8,369 nucleotides of DNA, taken from assembly GCA_016932895.1 (NCBI GenBank), contig JAFGCA010000542.1:1-8369 (forward strand), given 5' to 3'. Of this stretch, positions 1 through 6,813 are shown piece by piece. Within the stretch, counting starts at the first letter, position 1; every line of letters starts with the position of its first letter. The translations under genes and the position numbers were made by a program. The notes below the pieces were generated by a model, which saw only the letters and a list, made by a program, of their open reading frames with translations, did no database searches and had not been told where the DNA came from. This stretch comes from Sedimentisphaerales bacterium (GTDB lineage Bacteria; Planctomycetota; Phycisphaerae; Sedimentisphaerales; SG8-4).

Positions 1-1
1 C

Positions 2-151
2 ACGCCAAACTTGCCCAAGCTGCAACTCCAAAGGGCGGCCTGGGCCTGGACCGTCGAACAGGTTACGCCCAAGCGATCGCCGGCCGCTTTGAAGCCCCTC
101 CGGGCACAAATTGTCGACCGGCTCTTGGCTTTGGAAGGATTGTCCGACTGA
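2..151 (+). CDS. C-terminal fragment of an unidentified protein (5' end outside window)
   Basis: The second forward frame is open from the left edge to a TGA at 149-151 and gives 49 residues ending VDRLLALEGLSD. Of the three forward frames this one has the codon pattern expected for a GC-rich genome: I count 36 of 49 codons ending in G or C. The first frame is also open for a while (to 273), but its third positions look random and its translation is rich in Arg, Gly and Cys. I do not recognise the family. The gene would be co-directional with the CNBD gene, 172 bp upstream of its start. It could be chance, because so little is visible. Confidence 0.4.
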   Translation, partial: TPNLPKLQLQRAAWAWTVEQVTPKRSPAALKPLRAQIVDRLLALEGLSD

Positions 152-193
152 GGGAAGCTCTCCCCAAGGCCAATTTCCAGTCCGGGCACCGTC

Positions 194-221
194 TTGCCAG
201 CCTGGCCGGGGTGCGTATACT
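194..221 (+). promoter_or_regulatory. Candidate sigma70-type promoter for the CNBD gene
   Basis: A TTGCCA box (194-199) and a TATACT box (216-221) are separated by 16 bp. This is a good match to the bacterial housekeeping consensus in an otherwise GC-rich gap. Transcription would start near 228, leaving a 5' leader of about 95 nt before the ATG at 324. The rest of the 152-323 gap shows no gene. The call rests on motif match only. Confidence 0.4.
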
Positions 222-323
222 GACTTTGGGCGTGACCCGCGAGGGTGGGTGCCGTTGCCGGCATCGGTTCAGACACGTCAAGTGATACAAAGAATCCTCG
301 ACCCCACAAGGAGGCTGGTCGCC

Positions 324-770
324 ATGATTTCGCCTGAGACATTGCGTCGTTACACCCATTTCGCCGACATCAGCGAGGCGAGCCTGAAGACCCTGGCCAT
401 GGTGGCGGACGAGAAGACCTTTCCCGCCGGGACGACCATCTTCCGCGACGGCGACCCGGCCACGCACTTGAACGTCATCGTCAAGGGCGAGGTCGACATC
501 CAGTATGAGTTGGGCAACGGAGAACGCCGCACGGTCGACACGCTCGTGGCCGGCGACCTGCTCTGCTGGTCGGCCCTCGTCGCCCCCTACAAGACGACGG
601 CCATCGGCACCGCCACGAAGGACACCCAGGTCGTCCAACTCGAAGCGGCCAAGGTCCGCGAGCTGTGCGAAAAGGACCCGACGTTGGGCTTCCCCCTGAT
701 GACCCGGGTGGCCAAGCTCCTGGCCGACCGCCTCGACACAGCCCGGGTTCAACTGGCCACGGGCGATTGA
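324..770 (+). CDS. Stand-alone cyclic-nucleotide-binding-domain (Crp-like) protein
   Basis: The gene encodes 148 residues. The ATG at 324 is chosen over the in-frame ATG at 111 because an AGGAGG ribosome site lies at 309-314 and homology-like sequence begins here (MISPETLRRYTHFADIS). The upstream extension is Arg/Pro/Gly-rich and looks non-coding. Residues about 8-140 form one CNBD: a short N-terminal helix, a beta-roll with FPAGTTIFRDGDPATHLNVI at 33-52, the KGEVDI strand at 54-59, and a C-terminal helix (VAKLLADRLDTARVQL). No helix-turn-helix follows, so it is unlikely to be a DNA-binding regulator on its own. In the phosphate-binding cassette, AGDLLCWSALVAPYKTTAIG (76-95) lacks the Glu and Arg that hold the cyclic nucleotide phosphate in Crp. 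It may therefore bind another ligand or act as a sensor or partner domain. Its stop is 33 bp from the convergent stop of the membrane-protein gene. The domain call is firm; the role is unknown. Confidence 0.88.
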   Translation: MISPETLRRYTHFADISEASLKTLAMVADEKTFPAGTTIFRDGDPATHLNVIVKGEVDIQYELGNGERRTVDTLVAGDLLCWSALVAPYKTTAIGTATKDTQVVQLEAAKVRELCEKDPTLGFPLMTRVAKLLADRLDTARVQLATGD

Positions 771-776
771 GTCGCC
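762..776 (+). terminator. Weak hairpin at the end of the CNBD gene
   Basis: GGCGA (762-766) and TCGCC (772-776) pair around a 5-nt loop that contains the stop codon, followed by a partly T-rich GGTTGTTTGG. The stem is only 5 bp and the T tract is interrupted, so this is at best a weak terminator in the 33-bp convergent gap. Confidence 0.2.
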
Positions 777-803
777 GGTCGGTTGTTTGGAAAGCGCCCA
801 GCC

Positions 804-1214
804 CTATCCCGTTGCCACCTTGCGCAATCGTTGGATGATAATCCAAAACGGCGGCAGGTAGATGACGTCGGACAGGAAGACGGCCACGCCGAACGTCCAG
901 GGGAGGTGGCCGGCGGCGACGTGCGCCAGGGCGATGCCCGCGCTGATCGCCTTGCTCCAGAAGCCCAGCACCAGCAGGTTGCGGTTTTCCAGCGGCCGCC
1001 AGGAAACCAGCAGGTAGCCGACCCCAAAGAGCCCCACGAGGACGCCCATCACCTGAATCGGCAGGACCACCGCCGGTTTGGGAATGCCGAAGAGCTTGTA
1101 TCCCTCGTGATACAGGCCGATCATCCCAATCCCGGCCAGGAGGTTAAACACGCCCGCGAATCGCAGCAACCATCGCATCCACGGCAACAGCGGTCCCGGC
1201 GAAGTGTCGGTCAT
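804..1214 (-). CDS. Small four-helix integral membrane protein, function unknown
   Basis: The protein is 136 residues. The ATG at 1214 (MTDTSPGPLLPW) is chosen because the open frame upstream of it runs through the palindromic repeat cluster and gives an implausible Cys/His-rich peptide. On the minus strand an AAAGGA sequence lies about 10 nt upstream of this ATG. Four hydrophobic segments are visible at about residues 14-35, 49-70, 79-101 and 106-127, joined by short loops with few charges, and the chain ends in a basic tail (QRLRKVATG). The topology resembles small DoxX-like or other four-helix inner-membrane proteins, but I see no diagnostic motif and do not assign a family. The conserved-looking loop SWRPLENRNLLVLGFWSKA joins helices 2 and 3. 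It is convergent with the CNBD gene and divergent from folD. Confidence 0.75.
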   Translation of the reverse strand: MTDTSPGPLLPWMRWLLRFAGVFNLLAGIGMIGLYHEGYKLFGIPKPAVVLPIQVMGVLVGLFGVGYLLVSWRPLENRNLLVLGFWSKAISAGIALAHVAAGHLPWTFGVAVFLSDVIYLPPFWIIIQRLRKVATG

Positions 1215-1311
1215 GGTTTGCGTGTCCTTTGTATTTCTCCAAGATGATACTTGACCCCATCGGGTGCCATGCCCAAACGACCGCCTTGGCGGCGGATGGG
1301 CATGTTGGCGA

Positions 1312-1372
1312 AGCTGGGTGCGAAAACATGCCCATCCGCCACTGAAGTGGCGTCTGGGCATGGCACCCAGCT
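1312..1372. repeat. Palindromic unit 2: 61-nt near-perfect hairpin
   Basis: Three nested perfect stems are visible: AGCTGGGTGC (1312-1321) with GCACCCAGCT (1363-1372), CATGCCCA (1327-1334) with TGGGCATG (1355-1362), and CGCCACT (1337-1343) with AGTGGCG (1346-1352). That is 25 base pairs around a GA loop. The only interruptions are a one-sided GAAAA bulge (1322-1326) and a 2+2 internal loop. It is the most complete unit of the cluster. Confidence 0.85.
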
Positions 1373-1416
1373 CCACGCTTGCGTGGGCATGTTTGTCTTG
1401 GATTCCGCAGCCTCCA

Positions 1417-1440
1417 CATGTCCACGCGAGCGTGGACATG
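1417..1440. repeat. Palindromic unit 4: perfect 11-bp hairpin
   Basis: CATGTCCACGC (1417-1427) pairs perfectly with GCGTGGACATG (1430-1440) around a GA dinucleotide. It is followed by GCACCCACC. Relative to unit 2, the outer arm has C to T on the left and the matching G to A on the right, so pairing is kept. Confidence 0.85.
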
Positions 1441-1452
1441 GCACCCACCCGC

Positions 1453-1481
1453 TGTCCAACAGAGCGGTCTGCTGCTAGAAT
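1453..1481 (+). promoter_or_regulatory. Candidate folD promoter
   Basis: TAGAAT at 1476-1481 is a good -10 box, but the region 17 bp upstream (TGTCCA, 1453-1458) is a poor -35 box. It lies just after palindromic unit 4 and about 50 bp before the GTG start. Only the -10 match is convincing. Confidence 0.3.
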
Positions 1482-1533
1482 AGGCCGTTTTCACTCCCCT
1501 GCCCAGCCCTTCCCCCGACAGCGGAGAGCCCTC

Positions 1534-2400
1534 GTGAGCGCGACGATCCTTGACGGCAAGGCCCTGGCCCAGCAAATCCGCGACGAATTGGCCGAGGAGG
1601 TGGCCGAGTTCATTCAGGACAGCAGCGTCGTGCCGGGCCTGGCCACGGTCCTGGTCGGCGACGATCCGGCCAGCCAAATCTACGTTCGGAACAAGAAACG
1701 GGCCTGCGACAAGGCGGGCATCGAAAACCAGCAGCTTTTCCTGCCCGAGGACTCCTCGATGGAGGAACTCCTCACCGTGGTCAGCCGGCTGAACAAGGAC
1801 CCGGCCATCCACGGGATTCTCGTCCAGACGCCCCTGCCCGACGGGCTGGACCAGACCCGCGTGCTCGACGCGATCAGCCCGATGAAGGACGTCGACGCCT
1901 TCCACAGCGAAAACGTCGGCCGCATCGTCCAGGGCCGCCCCCGGTTCCTGCCCTGCACGCCGGCCGGCATCCAGGAACTGCTCCTCCGCAGCCAGATCGA
2001 AATCGCCGGGGCGAACGTGGTCGTCGTGGGACGCAGCGACATCGTGGGCAAGCCGATCGCCCTGATGCTCATGCAGCGCGACGCCCGGGCCAACGCCACG
2101 GTGACCGTCTGCCACAGCCGCACCCGCGACCTGCCGGCCGTCTGCCGCGGCGCCGACATCCTGATCGTGGCGATCGGCCGCGCGAAGTACGTCACCGGCG
2201 AGATGGTCAAGCCCGGCGCGACCGTGATCGACGTCGGCATCAACCGCACCGACGACGGCCTGGTCGGCGACGTCGACTTCGACTCTGTCAAAGAAGTCGC
2301 CGGCCGCCTCACCCCCGTGCCCGGCGGCGTCGGGCCCCTGACGATCGCCATGCTGCTTCACAACACGCTCCGCGCGGCCCGGCTGCAGATTGGGTCGTGA
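1534..2400 (+). CDS. folD: FolD, bifunctional methylene-THF dehydrogenase / methenyl-THF cyclohydrolase
   Basis: This 288-residue cytosolic enzyme has the usual family length. It oxidises 5,10-methylene-tetrahydrofolate to methenyl-THF with NADP+, then hydrolyses that to 10-formyl-THF, supplying one-carbon units for purines and formyl-Met-tRNA. The GTG at 1534 is chosen because a GGAG site lies 7 nt upstream (1523-1526), SATILDGKALAQQI is the normal FolD N-terminus, and this start puts the catalytic residues at the E. coli numbers. Visible motifs are VGDDPASQIYVRNK (41-54, with Tyr50 and catalytic Lys54), Gln98 in ILVQTPLP, Asp121 in KDVDAFH, PCTPAGI (140-146), the Rossmann VVVGRSDIVGKPIA (163-176), ADILIVAIGR (207-216), VIDVGINR (231-238) and PVPGGVGPLTIAMLL (261-275). 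Residue 99 is Thr where Leu is usual. The last 71 bp recur 4661 bp downstream. The large DUF3160 gene faces it across 144 bp. Confidence 0.97.
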   Translation: MSATILDGKALAQQIRDELAEEVAEFIQDSSVVPGLATVLVGDDPASQIYVRNKKRACDKAGIENQQLFLPEDSSMEELLTVVSRLNKDPAIHGILVQTPLPDGLDQTRVLDAISPMKDVDAFHSENVGRIVQGRPRFLPCTPAGIQELLLRSQIEIAGANVVVVGRSDIVGKPIALMLMQRDARANATVTVCHSRTRDLPAVCRGADILIVAIGRAKYVTGEMVKPGATVIDVGINRTDDGLVGDVDFDSVKEVAGRLTPVPGGVGPLTIAMLLHNTLRAARLQIGS

Positions 2401-2402
2401 GG
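2330..2402 (+). repeat. folD-tail direct repeat, copy A (3' end of intact folD)
   Basis: This is the 3' end of folD with its stop. It matches 6991-7063 with no gaps at a constant offset of 4661 bp. Over 2330-2400, 61 of 71 bases agree. All 10 mismatches lie in 2330-2372, while 2373-2402 is identical in both copies (30 bp). Weaker similarity continues past the stop as GGGATTGGGAA-type sequence. Together with copy B it brackets the DUF3160 gene. Confidence 0.9.
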
Positions 2403-2415
2403 GGGCGGGATTGGG
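2392..2415 (+). other. G-run motif (possible G-quadruplex) across the folD stop
   Basis: Four G runs (2392-2394, 2401-2405, 2407-2409, 2413-2415) are separated by loops of 6, 1 and 3 nt, satisfying the usual G3 with loops-of-1-to-7 pattern on the coding strand. A related but separate motif follows folD-tail copy B. Folding is not shown. Confidence 0.4.
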
Positions 2416-2464
2416 AAACACTGAAAGCTACTTTAGCTGCCCCTCCTGAACACCGATTGTGGGC

Positions 2465-2479
2465 AGGGGACTCGCCCCT
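2465..2479. terminator. Small hairpin in the folD/DUF3160 convergent gap
   Basis: AGGGG (2465-2469) pairs with CCCCT (2475-2479) around a 5-nt loop, followed on the plus strand by TTGTGG, which is not a real T tract. A second imperfect stem, GAAACGGT (2510-2517) with ACCG plus TTTC (2525-2534, CC bulge), lies just after the DUF3160 stop. Either could help stop the converging transcripts. The 144-bp gap holds no gene. Confidence 0.25.
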
Positions 2480-2544
2480 TTGTGGACAACAGCCTCGATA
2501 ATGTTTCCAGAAACGGTGTGAGGAACCGCCTTTCAGAGAGCCAC

Positions 2545-5500
2545 CTATTTCGGTTTCACGGTCTCGGCCCAGGCCTTGGCCTTTTGTATGAAGTCGGCGG
2601 CTGGTTCTTCGCCGTCCCACTCCTCCTTCTCGACCATTCTCGCGATTGAATTGGCCGCACACATGGCAATCGTAGGCTTCTCGTCATCCGGCCGGCTATC
2701 ATCACTCAAGAGAGGGATGAGCTTCTTCGCACATTCGGGGCCCCAGTCGGATAATCTAGCGATGACGTTCTTCCGTGTCTGGTAGGAGAGCGATCTGTCG
2801 CTTGCGATGCGGAGGTAGAGCTCCTGAGGATCCTCGGACATGTAGGTAAGGCCTACGATGGCCACTCGGGCACGGGGCCCCTTTAGCATATCGTCGAACG
2901 TCTTCTTCACCAGACGGAGTGTCTCGGCCTCCTTGGCAACGGTAGGATCCAATTCCCGGGCGAACGTGCCGATGGTCTGCGCTGCCGTGTGCGCAACACT
3001 TCCAAGGAAGTCATCTTTTTCGAAGGGTTCATCGAGTAGTGGCCGGAGCTCGCGGATGGGCCAGGGCTTGGGAGCTTCCTGAATCAAGGAGAGCGCAGTT
3101 CTCCGCGCGTCTTTCGACATCCGCCTGTCAAGTGCGACGTGGAGAGACTCCCTGGCGGCAGCCGCAGGATCAAAGTGTCTGAGCGCCGACAAGGCAGAAC
3201 TGGCGGCCGGGCCGCGAGTTTGTCTAAGTAGCGCATCGCAAATCCGTTCAAAGACCCTGGACTCTTCCAGATCGCGTAGATCTGCATGTTCCAGTATCGG
3301 CGTGATGTGCCACGACGCCCAAACTGCTGGGCTCCGCTGGCCATTCGTAGCCATACGGGCAACATCTTCAAACAGCGGCAGCATAAGTTCGACGGACTTG
3401 ATGCTACCACCCTGCGTCGCTTCCACAACGGCAGTCTCGATCATGTGATTGGGACACCTGGGGTCACGGAATATCTCACCCAGAAGCTCTTCCTTCTTCT
3501 TCGGATCGAGTTTCAACAACGCCTTGAACGCGGCTGCGCCGAACTCGTATTCCGCGAACTGCGGCGAGTCGGGAAAAACGAACGCCCGGAACGCATCCCT
3601 GGCGGGTTGATGCCTGAACTCCCCAAGCCCCGCAATGAGCTCTGCAGTCAGGGATCGAATATCCCAAATCTCGAGTACCCAACGAGGTTCGCGATACTCT
3701 GTATCACTGAGCTTGGAGGCTTCTAACTGTTCTTTGAGCAGGACGAACATTCGTGAGGCTGCGCCCTTTAGTTTGATCACCGTGGCTGCGTGGACTATTG
3801 CTGCGGCAGCCTTGGGATGTTCGTCGTCCAGGCCGGCCCGCACCTCGTCCAGAATCTCGGGACTGCTCGCGTGGGTTAAGGCCACGGCCGCCGCCGCCTG
3901 ATAGCGCACCTCCCACGACTTGTCGCGGAGCCCGGCTGCCAGAACTCGCTTTCCTTCCGGTCCCGGCTCTTTCGACCGTCCGATCAGGTAGCAGTATTCT
4001 GCGCGTACGTAGAACGGCTGTCGATCGTAGGCCTTGGCAAGCGCCTGCACATCGATCTCCTCGGGCGATTCTCCAAGAACGAGCGTAGCGTACGCTCCGA
4101 TGGTCTGCTGACGGTTGTGAGCTACTTTCGGCGTGCGCGATGCCTCAGCTTCGAGTTGTGGCCCCTTGGTCGGCAGAGGAGGGTGCGCCAGCGATATCAG
4201 ACCCTCACGGTGCGGCCTCCAGTTGAGGGTGCGCACGCGATCGAACAGCTCCCATAAATGGTCCTCAGGTGTCGCGGGCAGCAATTTATAGAGCAGATCC
4301 GGCACATCCTCGTCCCCGGCACCTTCAAGAACCTCAAGAAACAACCTGTAACAATCAGCCTCTTCCTTGTCTCGCAATTCGTTGGCTCTAGCCTCGGCAT
4401 TCCAATCCTCGTCCGAGGACTCCGCCTTCTTTTCTTCCGGCGGCTTTGGGGCACGGAGTGCCTGCCATCTCTTGACCAGTCGTTCAATGAGGACCCGCGT
4501 CGTCCCATGCCCACCGATCGGGCGGTCCTCAAGGGCAAGTAGGTCCCGCTGCTGGTTACTGGGCGTACATCGGAAAGACGTTGTCCACGTGGGCGGCGAC
4601 GGTGCCTGATTGGTACGGACGGCCTCCTGCCACTGCGTATCGTCTAGTGTGTCCTCCAACGGTGCCGGGAACTCCCGATAGCTCAACACGGCTCCGCGAT
4701 GCAGCACGAGGTTTTTGCCGTTGAACAGAACGACGTAGATGGCCTCGGGCCGACCTACGCCCACGTACAGCGCCTTTTGCCGCAACGGGTTGCTGAAGAC
4801 CGGAGCAACAGACGGGAAATCATCCCGCGGGTCCATACTCGCCATGCCCTGGTAAAAATGAAACGATGCCAGAGTCTCACCGTAGTTCATGATAAGCATC
4901 ATGTCCTTCTTATCCAGCCTCTCCCCCGCCAGTTCCTTGTCGGCAATCGCTGCCAATTGGTCGCACAGTTCAGCAAACGCAGGCAGGGATTCCGCGGCAT
5001 GGCCCTCCGGAGAAGCGAATACTCTCATACAGCGGCGATCGAGGTCGGTAACCCCTTTGCCCTCGGCGCAACGTTCGGCCGCGGCATCCAATGCGGCCCA
5101 GGCCCTGGCGCGATCAAGTACGCTGGCCGCCTGAATGTCCTTCCCGGTTGCCTGAAAGTACTCATACATTGTCTTGGCCATCCGATTGTCTAGATCGCCA
5201 ATCGTTTCTTCCTGCGTCAGTTCCTCCAATTCAGCGTCCGGCTTCTCGTCGCTGCTTTCTGAGGCTTTAAACGCGGGCGGGTGCCGCGCCTCCAGCCATT
5301 CTCGCCCCGTGATGGCGAAGTCAGGCTCGACCGCAACCTTGGGCAACAGGTCGGCGGCGCGCCGGGCAAGCTGGCCCAACTTCCGGTAGAACTTTGGATA
5401 GGGCGAAACATAGCCAGGCGACTCCTCGAAACCGCCGCCAACACCTCCAGTCTGTTTCGAGTGCAGAACCCAGGTGTGCCGTTCCTCGGCCCAAGCCCCC

Positions 5501-6813
5501 AAAGCGGTCGAAAGCTGCTTGTCCTGCCATGCGGGAGTTCGCAATGCCAGCGGGGCCGCCTCGGGCAACGGCTGTTGCATCAGCCGGAGCAGTTGCATGG
5601 CGTGACCGTGCAGACTGTCAGGCAGAGGGCCGCCATCCGTGCGGCAGATGGCCTCGTAGGTCGCCCTGTTGGGCTCCATCACCTTTAATGCCCGCCGGCC
5701 AGCGTCACAAGCCAATGGCCCGGCCGCAAACACATCCAGACCTGAGGGGAGCTCACGGCCGGTGATGGCCGGCTCTGTCGTATTCTGGAACAGGATAGCT
5801 GAAGGCAACTGAGAAGGCCCGAAGACCCGCATCCCCTTGGTCTCCTCCTGACGCGTCGCGAATTGTCCAGGACTCAGGAACTGGTCGTTTATCCGAGGCG
5901 CGGGAAGCTTGGCCGCTTCCCGGCGAAAGTCGTTCAGAATGCGGGGAATATTCTCCTCTGTCAATTGGCCGCCCGCCAGTCTCGAAGCCACCTCCGCGTA
6001 CTGAACCACTCCCGGGTCGTCGATCGGTCCGACCATTGCTGTCGGGGGTTTGGTCAATTGCCGGTAGAACTTTTTCAGATCGGTATCAGACTCGACGAGC
6101 ATTGTCAGATAGAGTGCACGAAGTGTCTCGGCCTCCGATTTCAGCCGGAAGGTCGAGACGGCGTACCACCGCCGCGCTACGAAATACCGGGAGAGTTCGG
6201 GCGTCTTCGTATAGAAGCCGACAGGACGGAAATGGCCCGCCTGCAACGGCAGCCCGAAGAACAACGCTTGCCCGCCCGAATGCATGGTATCGATGGTCTG
6301 GGCGACCGCGCGACGATCTTCGGCTGGCAGACGCTCGAGACAGGTCGTGTCTTGGGCAGCCCACCCCACGGCGGCAAAAAGGGCCAGGTCGCGATACATC
6401 GCTTTTGCCGGACCCTGGCGTGCAGCCGCAACACGGTACAACCGCTCCGAAAAGCGTCGTAAGAGCCTGGCTTGCCCCAGTTCCACCTGCTGTACGCCCT
6501 CCTCTAACAATACGTGATAGGTGTGCCACGCACTGTCAACGGTGATGAAGGTGGGCAGTGTTGCCCGCATGGAAGGCTTATAGGGCTCGAAAATCTGCCT
6601 GAACTGTTCTTGAGTCACCACGACGCCCTGCTGCGAGAGCAGATCCTTTGCTTTGGCCGAGCCCGCAAAGGCCTCGATGTACTTGATTTGCGCGAGGTCG
6701 TAGGGAAGGCTGGGTGACTGTTTGGCCTCATTCGCCCGCAATGGCGCAACCGTTCCAAGCAAACACGCCGCCACGAAGCCCATCGTCCAAAACCGAGTTC
6801 GTATCCGTGGCAT
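2545..6813 (-). CDS. Large exported DUF3160 protein with C-terminal HEAT-like repeats
   Basis: The protein has 1422 residues. The ATG at 6813 is chosen over the in-frame start at 6927 because GGAGGG lies 6 nt upstream and a Sec signal peptide begins here: basic MPRIRTR, a hydrophobic core at about 10-23, and probable cleavage after APLRA (residue 27). Residues about 35-780 match the DUF3160 family, whose function is unknown. Landmarks are FITVDSAWHTYHVLLEEG (89-106), SRYFVARRWYAVSTFRL (208-224), FAAGPLACDAGRRAL (362-376), SPYPKFYRKLGQLARRAADL (470-489) and IMNYGETLASFHFYQGM (641-657). Residues about 900-1400 are alpha-helical and HEAT-like, for example KRVLAAGLRDKSWEVRYQAA (955-974) and repeated helix pairs beyond. 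Two acidic linkers containing ESSDE interrupt it (515-537 and 790-818). It probably acts outside the cytoplasmic membrane, perhaps as a scaffold. Sampled lines are about 45-47% GC (3721-3780: 28/60; 4861-4920: 27/60), against 45/60 in folD line 2281-2340, which suggests a different origin. Confidence 0.9.
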   Translation of the reverse strand: MPRIRTRFWTMGFVAACLLGTVAPLRANEAKQSPSLPYDLAQIKYIEAFAGSAKAKDLLSQQGVVVTQEQFRQIFEPYKPSMRATLPTFITVDSAWHTYHVLLEEGVQQVELGQARLLRRFSERLYRVAAARQGPAKAMYRDLALFAAVGWAAQDTTCLERLPAEDRRAVAQTIDTMHSGGQALFFGLPLQAGHFRPVGFYTKTPELSRYFVARRWYAVSTFRLKSEAETLRALYLTMLVESDTDLKKFYRQLTKPPTAMVGPIDDPGVVQYAEVASRLAGGQLTEENIPRILNDFRREAAKLPAPRINDQFLSPGQFATRQEETKGMRVFGPSQLPSAILFQNTTEPAITGRELPSGLDVFAAGPLACDAGRRALKVMEPNRATYEAICRTDGGPLPDSLHGHAMQLLRLMQQPLPEAAPLALRTPAWQDKQLSTALGAWAEERHTWVLHSKQTGGVGGGFEESPGYVSPYPKFYRKLGQLARRAADLLPKVAVEPDFAITGREWLEARHPPAFKASESSDEKPDAELEELTQEETIGDLDNRMAKTMYEYFQATGKDIQAASVLDRARAWAALDAAAERCAEGKGVTDLDRRCMRVFASPEGHAAESLPAFAELCDQLAAIADKELAGERLDKKDMMLIMNYGETLASFHFYQGMASMDPRDDFPSVAPVFSNPLRQKALYVGVGRPEAIYVVLFNGKNLVLHRGAVLSYREFPAPLEDTLDDTQWQEAVRTNQAPSPPTWTTSFRCTPSNQQRDLLALEDRPIGGHGTTRVLIERLVKRWQALRAPKPPEEKKAESSDEDWNAEARANELRDKEEADCYRLFLEVLEGAGDEDVPDLLYKLLPATPEDHLWELFDRVRTLNWRPHREGLISLAHPPLPTKGPQLEAEASRTPKVAHNRQQTIGAYATLVLGESPEEIDVQALAKAYDRQPFYVRAEYCYLIGRSKEPGPEGKRVLAAGLRDKSWEVRYQAAAAVALTHASSPEILDEVRAGLDDEHPKAAAAIVHAATVIKLKGAASRMFVLLKEQLEASKLSDTEYREPRWVLEIWDIRSLTAELIAGLGEFRHQPARDAFRAFVFPDSPQFAEYEFGAAAFKALLKLDPKKKEELLGEIFRDPRCPNHMIETAVVEATQGGSIKSVELMLPLFEDVARMATNGQRSPAVWASWHITPILEHADLRDLEESRVFERICDALLRQTRGPAASSALSALRHFDPAAAARESLHVALDRRMSKDARRTALSLIQEAPKPWPIRELRPLLDEPFEKDDFLGSVAHTAAQTIGTFARELDPTVAKEAETLRLVKKTFDDMLKGPRARVAIVGLTYMSEDPQELYLRIASDRSLSYQTRKNVIARLSDWGPECAKKLIPLLSDDSRPDDEKPTIAMCAANSIARMVEKEEWDGEEPAADFIQKAKAWAETVKPK

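Larger units (their letters stand above)
1262..1449. repeat. Cluster of four REP-like palindromic units
   Basis: Most of the 319-bp gap between the membrane-protein gene and folD consists of four imperfectly related palindromes. They share CATG(C/T)CCA and TGG(G/A)CATG arms and flanking GGGTGC/GCACCC. Unit 1 is 1262-1304 (arms 1268-1275 and 1297-1304, inner CCGCC/GGCGG). Unit 2 is 1312-1372. Unit 3 is a half unit at 1373-1391 (CCACGC TT GCGTGG, then GCATG). Unit 4 is 1417-1440. Unit 1 carries GGGTGC on its left side only, while units 2 and 4 carry GCACCC on the right, so unit 1 is inverted relative to unit 4. Similar intergenic palindromes are, to my knowledge, common in planctomycete genomes. 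They probably act as mobile non-coding elements or RNA hairpins, but their role is unknown. Short reading frames through them are not genes. Confidence 0.85.

Noticed and set aside
63..752. Long minus-strand frame (229 residues) opposite the CNBD gene
   Set aside because: It is antisense to a clear CNBD coding frame with its own ribosome site. The translation is Gly/Asp/Arg-rich without motifs, typical of the shadow of a GC-rich gene.
1262..1449. Possible CRISPR array
   Set aside because: The units are palindromes of differing length and orientation with no constant repeat or regular spacers, and no cas gene is nearby.
1215..1478. Short Cys/Trp/Pro-rich reading frames through the palindromes
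   Set aside because: They arise from the repeated CATGCCCA/TGGGCATG sequence, occur on both strands, and lack ribosome sites or domains.
1144..2421. Minus-strand frame of 425 residues opposite folD
   Set aside because: folD on the plus strand is unmistakable. The reverse frame is His/Asp/Val/Gly-rich shadow sequence and also runs through the palindromes and the membrane-protein gene.
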